This document shows, in pieces, positions 57,319 to 64,000 of a stretch of 64,000 nucleotides of DNA. The position numbers were made by a program, and so were the translations under genes. The stretch lies in NCBI GenBank assembly GCA_016508695.1, contig VNKQ01000011.1, positions 1,054,001 through 1,118,000 on the forward strand, in the 5' to 3' direction. The notes beneath the pieces are model-generated. The model did not search any database and was not told the origin of the DNA. It was given only the letters and a program-made list of their open reading frames with translations. The DNA is from Hyphodiscus hymeniophilus (Eukaryota > Ascomycota > Leotiomycetes > Helotiales > Hyphodiscaceae). Position 1 is the first letter of the stretch, and every line of letters starts with the position of its first letter.

Positions 57319-59028
57319 ATGATCGTGGCAGAACTTTCCGGGAAGAGGCCTTATGTGACCAGGAAACGGCACCTAAAAGTCAAGAGTGGTTGTCTGACAT
57401 GCAAGTGGGTCATCTCGCATTCTGCTGAGCCGACGAATCCCTTTAACCCCTCCCTTAGAAGTCGTCGAGTTAAGTGTGACGAAACCAGACCTTCTTGTCT
57501 CCGGTGTATCAAATTTGGAACCAACTGTGGTGGTTATACCTCCCCAATACGTTTTACTCCACAACAATCAAAAGCAATTCTACTACGGAAACCTCTGACA
57601 CAAACGCTGCCCGAAGTGCCTTCTTCATCGAGATTTGACAATGATGAACAGTTCAAGTATTTCGAAATATTTAGCAAAAGTACTGCTTATGAGCTATTCC
57701 CGAATGTTGAGATGGGGACGTTGCGGTTGATGTTTCTTCAAACATGCGAGTTCAAGGATTCTATTCGACTTGCTGTTATTGCATTGGGAGCGTTGGAGAT
57801 GACCTCCCAAGCACCAAGGAGTACTGCAAGCCACCACTATCAGTATGCGATTAAGCAGTATGCCCGAGCTATCAAGTCTGCACAAATGGACGTGGAGCTT
57901 GATATTCGAACGGCATGCATTACGTCTCTGGTCATTCTTTCGTTCGAGGGCTGGGTTGGAAATCATGAGGCGGCAGTCAAGCAAATTAGGATTGGTACAA
58001 GGTTACTGAAAGAGTGGAAGGAACGGTATAGGGAAAGGACTATGTCCGGAGTTCCAACGTCGGAGCCCAGCGACGAGGAGAATGTTCTTTCACACGTCTT
58101 CACCCGTCTTTCCATTCAAATGAGATCACCACCGAGAGAGCACCCTCCGCACTCGCTGGCTTCTTTACCACCTCTACAAATCGATGTTCCGGAGAGTTTT
58201 GGGAGAATGCCAAAGTCTTTCTGTACACTTGCAGAGGCTGGGAAATTCTACAATGCGATTGTGAGATTTGCAGTAACTTTTGTTTCTCAGGCTCTCCCCC
58301 GGATTGCGAGAGCTAGCAGTCTCACTGGCACGTATTCCGTGGGGAAGGCCGAGAAAGTAATACCTCCAGAAATTGCAAAAGCACAAGCAGCATTGACAGA
58401 GGGTCTCCGTCGATGGATGTCAGCTTTCAGCCCATTAAAAACAAGTCACAATTTCAAGAGTTTGGCCGAGAAGAAAGCCTCCCTAACGCTAGAACTACAT
58501 ATGAAGGCTACCTACATGGGGACCGTCAAGTCTCTCGCGCAAGATGAGCTGGTCTTTGACGACTACTATGACATGTACAAAGACATAGTCAATCTTTCCG
58601 AGGACCTTCTTCTCAGCTCCAAATCCTCTGAGGTCCCCAAATTCCGCTTCGACTCCGGGGTGATTATCCCACTCTGGTTCACCGGCCACAAGTGCCGAGA
58701 CCCGATTCTGCGACGACGAGTCATTTCCTTGCTCATAAAATATCCAAGGCGGGAGGGAGTTTGGGACAGTGTTTTTGCAGGTCTGATCATCGATTGTCTG
58801 AGGGGCTTCGAGGAGGAGTACATGGAGAATGGGAAGGTTCCTGGATGGGCTAGGATACGCACCACCAGCTTCGATGTTGACTTGAAGACGCGTATTGTAG
58901 ATTTCAGGTGTCAGCAACGGGTTTCAGCGACTTCCGAAGAGGTCGTGATGAGGCAGAAGACGTTTGATTATTATATTCATACGGGTATAGCCTTGGAACA
59001 CGTAGGAGCACTTTTTGCCAGGTCGTAA
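57319..59028 (+). CDS. Zn2Cys6 transcription factor, 551 residues
   Basis: Two exons (57319-57404 and 57459-59028). The cluster is SGC25LTC28K-SRRVKCDETRPSCLRCIKFGTNC, completed only by removal of a 54-nt intron lying inside it. The rest matches the fungal regulator family with a DUF3468-like C-terminal half: FKYFEIFSKSTAYELFPN, RLAVIALGALEMTSQ, HHYQYAIKQYARAIKSAQ, TACITSLVILSFEGWVGNHEAA, and SGVIIPLWFTGHKCRDPILRRR near residue 450. The intron is a multiple of three and contains no stop, so unspliced message stays open. No neighbour suggests the target pathway. Confidence 0.88.
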   Translation: MIVAELSGKRPYVTRKRHLKVKSGCLTCKWVISHSAEPTNPFNPSLRSRRVKCDETRPSCLRCIKFGTNCGGYTSPIRFTPQQSKAILLRKPLTQTLPEVPSSSRFDNDEQFKYFEIFSKSTAYELFPNVEMGTLRLMFLQTCEFKDSIRLAVIALGALEMTSQAPRSTASHHYQYAIKQYARAIKSAQMDVELDIRTACITSLVILSFEGWVGNHEAAVKQIRIGTRLLKEWKERYRERTMSGVPTSEPSDEENVLSHVFTRLSIQMRSPPREHPPHSLASLPPLQIDVPESFGRMPKSFCTLAEAGKFYNAIVRFAVTFVSQALPRIARASSLTGTYSVGKAEKVIPPEIAKAQAALTEGLRRWMSAFSPLKTSHNFKSLAEKKASLTLELHMKATYMGTVKSLAQDELVFDDYYDMYKDIVNLSEDLLLSSKSSEVPKFRFDSGVIIPLWFTGHKCRDPILRRRVISLLIKYPRREGVWDSVFAGLIIDCLRGFEEEYMENGKVPGWARIRTTSFDVDLKTRIVDFRCQQRVSATSEEVVMRQKTFDYYIHTGIALEHVGALFARS

Positions 59029-59798
59029 TGGCACATCATTCTCAGGACTGGACTCTGATCGTGGCCAAATCTGTCATTAATATTTCGTGCGAATTGACGG
59101 TGTTTAGCGAGTAGAATAATTCAACGAAAATTCTGGCAACCCCGTCAAGAGCACTTGTGAATGTGCATTATTTCACAAGCTTCCTTCCCACTAGATGCTG
59201 TGCACCAGTACCTATTAGAGGCACCACACCGGTACCCGAGACAAATAAGTAGAAACTGCCAACATGTCTTTCATACTCGTTTCGACCATTACAAGAATTA
59301 ATAGTCAGCTGGCAAATATTTCGCGTATGATGGTATCGACATCCCTTTATCACTCCATGGCAGGGTGCTATCACTACAAAGCCGACTGGCTCAGTAGTAA
59401 GCGTCTCGATTGTTGACCTAAAAAGCTGCGATCTCCCATGTGTTCTTTCCCGTACCTCCTCTCCTCCCTGGTCAATGGGAGCACCTAACTTTGATCCATC
59501 CTGTTCGAGCTTATCGTGTAGAGAATCCTACAGCACTCGAGAGACACAGCCCTGGACATCTCCTTTATGGTCGGTCTACATGGATTTTGAGACTCGTTCA
59601 GGGGCAAAGAGCCAATGGATTTGATTCCTTATTGCGAAGTGAAGGACGACAGGTTGAGTTTGAATCACATGGAAAGCATTCGTCACATGTTGTACTTCAA
59701 AAAGGGGCTCGCTTATTCATGAACGCAGGCTTTTGCTACCATGAGATACTTCGCTTTTATTGACCATCCATACATGCGTAAATGTCTAACCCGAGAGT
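59029..59798. other. Convergent gap Zn2Cys6 gene / abp1
   Basis: Nearly 0.8 kb between two 3' ends; nothing recognised. Confidence 0.45.
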
Positions 59799-62491
59799 TC
59801 ATTCATCGAGTTGCACATAATTGGATGGGAAAAGGCCAGATTTTCCGCCATAATGACCAAACCACCAGTCCTCATCGGGGAATTCCTGTCGGCGTTAACA
59901 TCTTTTATCTAGAACTTGAAAATGGGAAAACTAACCAGTCCAGTGACAGTAGCTTCCTCAGGAAAGCTCAATTCATTATCCTCTGCAGCCTCGTAATCGT
60001 AAAGTGCTTTTGCAGTTGGGCCAGACGAAGTGGTCGGAGCAGCTGGTGCCGCAGCAGGTCTTGGAGCCTGGGCTGGAGCGCTGACGGGTGCAGGAGCTTC
60101 CTCTTCCTCTTCTTCTTCTTCTGCTCCTCCTTCCACAAGTTCAACGTAGTTGCTTGGAAAGAGACCGCTTTCGCCTTTCTGGTTTGTGCCCATCCACCAA
60201 TCCTCGTCGACCATCTCGATGTTCGTCACATATTCTCCTTCAACAAGCTCCAGCTCATTATCCTCAGCTTTCTCATAGTCGTATTGGACAACTGCCCGCT
60301 TGCCACTGGCTGCAGATCCTTGGTTTGTTGTACCAGCGTTCTCACCAAAAGAGGTTGCGGCTACTGCAGCTCCTGCAGCTCGGGCGGGGTCATGGCCGGC
60401 TGGTTCTTCTGTGAGATCTTCTTCGTCTGGTACGTGGCGGCCAATTTGTGTGGGCAGAGCAGGTGGGTCGTTGCGTTCCTCCGGTGCATGTAGTTCGGGC
60501 TCCGTACTTCTTGCAATCGGCATGGCAATTCGGACGGGAGACGTATCGCGTTCGTCGGGAGTAGGTGGAGTCGGACTTCTTGGGACAGCAGGGGGAGGTG
60601 GGATGTTGGGTCCATCTTGCTCGTCCTCTTCGTCGGCCGACTGTGGTCGCGCGGGGAAGCCGGGCATCGGGACACCACCAGTTGGCCTTGTTGAGGAATT
60701 GATTGGGGGTGGTGGTGGTGTTTGCTCTCCAGTGGTCTCCCTTGCCATGCTAGGTGCACCCATTGGAGCTCCGCCTTTGAAGCGGTCTCTTAAGGCACCA
60801 ATTCCACCCACTGGAGATGAAGGGGCCTCTTCCTCACGCTCCTCTTCGCCTGTACGTTGTTGGCCAATGCTACCAGTGCCAGATTTGCCAGTGGCTGTAG
60901 TTGCGACCGGAGCCCATGATTTGCCTGCATACCCGCTTTTCCACTCTCCGCCTCCACTTGTCTGACTTGCAATCGGTGAGGTAACGCTTGGAGCATCTCC
61001 AGCTCCACTCAGTCCTCTTTGTCGCGCCTTCTTCTCTGCCCAAATCTGAGCTGGTGTCTTTCCACCCTCATCTGCGTAAGTTTTTGCTGCACCAACGGGA
61101 GGTGTAGCGACTGTAGGGGGTGCTGATTGCAACCCGAAAGCACCTGGTGTAGGAGCCTTGGTTCCTGAGAAGTTCGACGTACTAGATCCGAATCTGTTGG
61201 CGACCTTTGGCTTTGGCAGTGATGTAAGCCTGTCCGATTGAACGAAAGCAGATGATCGGTCGGCAAGAGATTTGGGCCTAGGCTCGTCGCTAGTGTTACT
61301 GGTAGCTGATGCACCGGTTGCAGATGGGGAAAGTTGTCGAGCTCCGTCGTCAGACGGCTTCTGCGCTCTAGCTCTGATGGCAGCAATGTCAACTTTTCCA
61401 ACAGGCTCATATGCGCCCTTGACAATGGTTGGTCGGTCATCACCAGCCTTCTGAGCTTGGGCACGTATAGCTGCAATATCCACTTTTCCAACTGGTTGAT
61501 AGGCCCCCTTGACCACATTGGGCCCCGTGTTGTCGTCTGCTCGGCTGCCTCCATTGAATCTCGAGGGCTCTTTTTGCTTTGTAAGTTCCGCCATATTGAC
61601 TTTTGTTGGTTGGTACGCAGGCGCAACTCTCTCAAGCTGTGATCTGGTCACCTCTGGCGCATCTGCCCCCCATCCATCTTCGTCCACCTTGCTATTGTGT
61701 TGCCCAGGCTTAGACCTCGAGCTTGCTAAGGGATTGAAGCCGCTCGCCGCGCTGGACCGGGTAGGATTGAAAGCTGGCTTCGAAGCTAGCGGAGGAGGTG
61801 GGCCAGATGATGCTGCAGGCGCAGAAGAACCTGCAGAGTATTTTGACCCAGATGCATCTGCGACTTTCTGTACTATGCTCTCCGGAGTGAGATCGCGATC
61901 AGATCGTGCAGTGACTTGGACATGGTAACCCTATAGAATATGTAAGCCACGGCCTATCAAATGATATATCAGAGTATACTAACATGAAGAATTTTGGACA
62001 CTGCTGCCAAGTGACTTGTAAAATATCCTTTCGTCCTTTCAGGCACACCTTCTCCGCACTGTGTTGGTGTCAGCTTGATCTTCATAGTCAGCTTTCCTCC
62101 GTTTTGCTAACCCATCCAATTAACACATATTTTGGCAAAGCCGTGTTGGAATCCTTGACTTTAAGAAACGCAAATTGAACACGTCCTTCTGAGAAGTCAT
62201 CAATCAAGTCAATGAGCTCGCCCTCTATTTGTGCCATGTGTCAGCAGTGATGATGCTGGTTTTACTCCACGAAAATGACATACCTCCAGTGCTTTGCACC
62301 TTTAATATACTCTCCTTCCCACCACTATCTTGCTGGAAGGCGTTCACCAAAGGAGCAGAGACTGAAAAGAGAGCCCATTGTCCATATGTTGGAGAGTTCG
62401 CGGCAGCTCCGGAAGGTGGTGGGGAGTTGATGACACCAGTATAGGAGGATTTGATGGAAGGACCATTGGTAGAGGTATTTAAGGAGGCCAT
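59799..62491 (-). CDS. abp1: Actin-binding protein Abp1 (drebrin-like)
   Basis: Five exons: 62284-62491, 62112-62224, 61984-62058, 59936-61930, 59799-59885; 825 residues. Abp1 binds F-actin at cortical endocytic patches, activates Arp2/3 and recruits partners through SH3 domains. The N-terminal ADF-H domain spans the first four exons (GQWALFSVSAPLVNAFQ, LIDLIDDFSEGRVQFAFLKV, YVLIGWCGEGVPERTKGYF, GYHVQVTARSDRDLTPESI). Then come two near-identical VKGAYxPVGKVDIAAIRA repeats, long Pro/Ser/Ala-rich linkers (PPPPPINSS), an acidic tract, SH3-1 (RAVVQYDYEKAEDNELELVE ... WWMGTNQKGESGLFPSNYV) and SH3-2 (KALYDYEAAEDNELSF). The last intron splits SH3-2: the final 28 residues (EFPDEDWWFGHYGGKSGLF...) are in the last exon. 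Confidence 0.93.
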
Positions 62492-63120
62492 AGTAATTAC
62501 AGGTCGGTGAACAATTGAGGTCACAATCTAAAGTATGGCAGCTTGCGTGAGATTCGTGTTGCCTCAAGTTTCCACTGCAGCCAGCGTCATGCTCCGAGCT
62601 AGCCTGCTACAGACTAGACCGAAATCACCACCATTTTGAGGCTGCCCATATCTTCCCTCTCACCCAATCACTTGTGAGGCGAACGAGCAACGAACCACCA
62701 GAACATCCCTTCTCACAACCTTTTCGCCCATCTTGATCGACGAGAGGTACATAATCTCGACCACAGCCCATCTAGCTTTCTCTCTATCCTTCAACTCTCG
62801 CGACCTCTCACGCTCTTGCAGTGGCTCCGGTCGCTGTAAAGGCTTCACTTTCGTTACGATCGAGTGTTTCTCTATCGCAAGCACCCTCACTGTGTTTTGC
62901 GCCCCATGAATACCACTCTGTTTTCTCTTGATCAGATTCCGAGGCAAATCTGCCATTCTGACACACCCTGCACACTCTCCTCGTTGACTGTATATTGATC
63001 TCGGATTATCATACAGCCAATAATTTCCTTGTTGTCTTCTTTTCTAGTTTGGCTTCTCGGACTTTAACCTCCAGTATCGTCTTTCCACCTTTAGGTCTCG
63101 CCAGATCATCTAAGGCAACA
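62492..63120. promoter_or_regulatory. Divergent promoter abp1 / F-box gene
   Basis: About 630 bp between divergent start codons. Strongly pyrimidine-rich on the plus strand near the F-box gene. A 98-codon minus-strand frame (62660-62956) rich in Arg/Lys/Glu is probably a by-product of that composition. Confidence 0.4.
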
Positions 63121-64000
63121 ATGGATACGCCAGGGAGCGCAGTATCCTCGGATCCTTCCGAGTCATCTACAGATTCTTCGTCCACGGATTCGACATCAGC
63201 ACAAACTGTTCAGCTCATTCAAGCTATCCGAAACCAATCGCCCCTCGGTGCGAAGGACCTGTCAGTTGACGAAGACGAATCCGACTCGGATATTTCCATG
63301 TCTGCTGAGACAGACGATGAAGAACAACAGGTTTCCAGACCATCTACCATACAGGTGAATCCCGTTGGAAGGACTATGGAACAGCCAAACCCCGTAGCTA
63401 CCATAGATACGACAATAGAGGCATCCAATAAGCGGAAATATGAAGATCCCGCGGGAGATATCACAAACGTTCATGCTACCAACAGAGCCGCTGAGGAGGT
63501 CCGGAAACGCCTGAAGTCAGTAAATGGGGTCCAAAATCTTGAGACTACTGAAAGCATCCCACGCCAGGACAAGTCCGTTCTCCCAGCTGAGATTTGGCAC
63601 CATATTTTTACTTTTATACCTCCAAGAAGCTTGGGTCTCTTATTGCGAGTCAGCCGATCTTTCAATGCATATCTTGATCCTTCTTCATCAAAATTTCACC
63701 CTGCTTCCCATTCAAATTCAGCTGCCAAGCCCTTGAAAGCAGATGCTATTTGGAAAGCCTCCCGAGTGCTCTTTCGGCCTGGTATGCCAGCGCCCCTCAC
63801 AGGCAAGTCGGAGCTGGATATGTGGAAACTGGCATGTTCTTTCTACTGCCAGTTCTGCGGCAAGAAGCAACGGCCAAACCATCCACCTATAGACCAATGG
63901 CGTCCCGGACCTGGTGAGAATGGTAATGTCCCAATTTGGTCATTTGGTATCCGGACCTGCGGTACCTGCCTTTGTCAACGATCATCGAAAGTAGGTCGTG
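63121..64000 (+). CDS. F-box protein, 5' part (runs off the right edge)
   Basis: Opens at ATG 63121 and stays open to the window end (about 293 residues). A Ser/Asp-rich acidic N-terminus (SSDPSESSTDSSSTDS, DEDESDSDISMSAETDDEEQ) and a basic patch (NKRKYEDP, EEVRKRLKS) precede the F-box: LPAEIWHHIFTFIPPRSLGL-LLRVSRSFNAYLD. Two cysteine pairs follow, YCQFCGKK and RTCGTCL, possibly a zinc-binding module. F-box proteins present substrates to SCF ubiquitin ligases; the substrate is unknown. The last bases GTAGGT may be a splice donor, so the final residues before the edge are uncertain. Confidence 0.82.
   Translation, partial: MDTPGSAVSSDPSESSTDSSSTDSTSAQTVQLIQAIRNQSPLGAKDLSVDEDESDSDISMSAETDDEEQQVSRPSTIQVNPVGRTMEQPNPVATIDTTIEASNKRKYEDPAGDITNVHATNRAAEEVRKRLKSVNGVQNLETTESIPRQDKSVLPAEIWHHIFTFIPPRSLGLLLRVSRSFNAYLDPSSSKFHPASHSNSAAKPLKADAIWKASRVLFRPGMPAPLTGKSELDMWKLACSFYCQFCGKKQRPNHPPIDQWRPGPGENGNVPIWSFGIRTCGTCLCQRSSKVGR

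Noticed and set aside
61009..61635. Long frame overlapping abp1 on the same strand
   Set aside because: Alternate reading of the low-complexity Abp1 linker; Abp1 frame has clear domains on both sides.
62660..62956. 98-codon Arg/Lys/Glu-rich frame on the minus strand
   Set aside because: Lies in a pyrimidine-rich divergent promoter; composition alone explains it and no family is recognisable.
1..64000. CRISPR array, rRNA, tRNA genes
   Set aside because: No regularly spaced repeats, no rRNA-like tract, and no cloverleaf with a convincing T-loop was found by eye.

Overview
The window is nuclear DNA of a filamentous ascomycete (Pezizomycotina, most likely Leotiomycetes; the class is inference). 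Reasons: short GT-AG introns (mostly 45-80 nt) inside otherwise compact genes, GAL4-type Zn2Cys6 regulators with fungal-specific C-terminal regions, fungal housekeeping proteins (78 kDa complex I subunit, Trm9, Erd2, Abp1, an EDC4/Pdc1-type decapping scaffold), and an AT-rich block nearly free of TG/CA, the footprint of repeat-induced point mutation (RIP).

Layout. 0-13 kb: first exon of a tubulin cofactor B gene at the left edge, a long empty stretch, a Myb/SANT regulator, Trm9, a divergent USP-family deubiquitinase, a ubiquitin-like/WLM metalloprotease and the KDEL receptor. 13-24 kb: six-exon NADH dehydrogenase 78 kDa subunit, a dead YVTN beta-propeller gene, an orphan 568-aa protein, a secreted LicD-type phosphotransferase and a PaaI-type thioesterase. 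24-27.5 kb has no convincing gene apart from weak minus-strand segments. 27.5-32.3 kb: the 1560-aa decapping scaffold.

33.3-37.3 kb is a short graveyard: an SDR dehydrogenase, a C2H2+Zn2Cys6 regulator and a secreted acid phosphatase lie side by side, each recognisable over much of its length but each broken by frameshifts and/or nonsense codons, while large genes on both sides are intact. Next to it is an intact membrane-anchored multicopper oxidase (38.8-40.8 kb). An 854-aa Zn2Cys6 regulator follows at 43-46 kb.

46.9-49.9 kb is a RIP-degraded DNA transposon with terminal inverted repeats and TA flanks. Abutting it is a 187-bp MITE with perfect 44-bp inverted repeats and no RIP signature. 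Beyond lie a secreted GH13 alpha-amylase, a monothiol glutaredoxin (Grx3/4 type), a CYSTM peptide, a second intact Zn2Cys6 regulator, actin-binding protein Abp1, and the 5' part of an F-box protein that leaves the right edge.

The intact genes are mostly unrelated housekeeping functions (tRNA wobble modification, mRNA decapping, respiration, ER retrieval, actin patches, iron-sulfur/redox). The accessory part (33-53 kb: dead SDR/regulator/phosphatase, oxidase, regulator, transposons, amylase) is where gene loss and transposon activity concentrate. I found no CRISPR array, rRNA or convincing tRNA.
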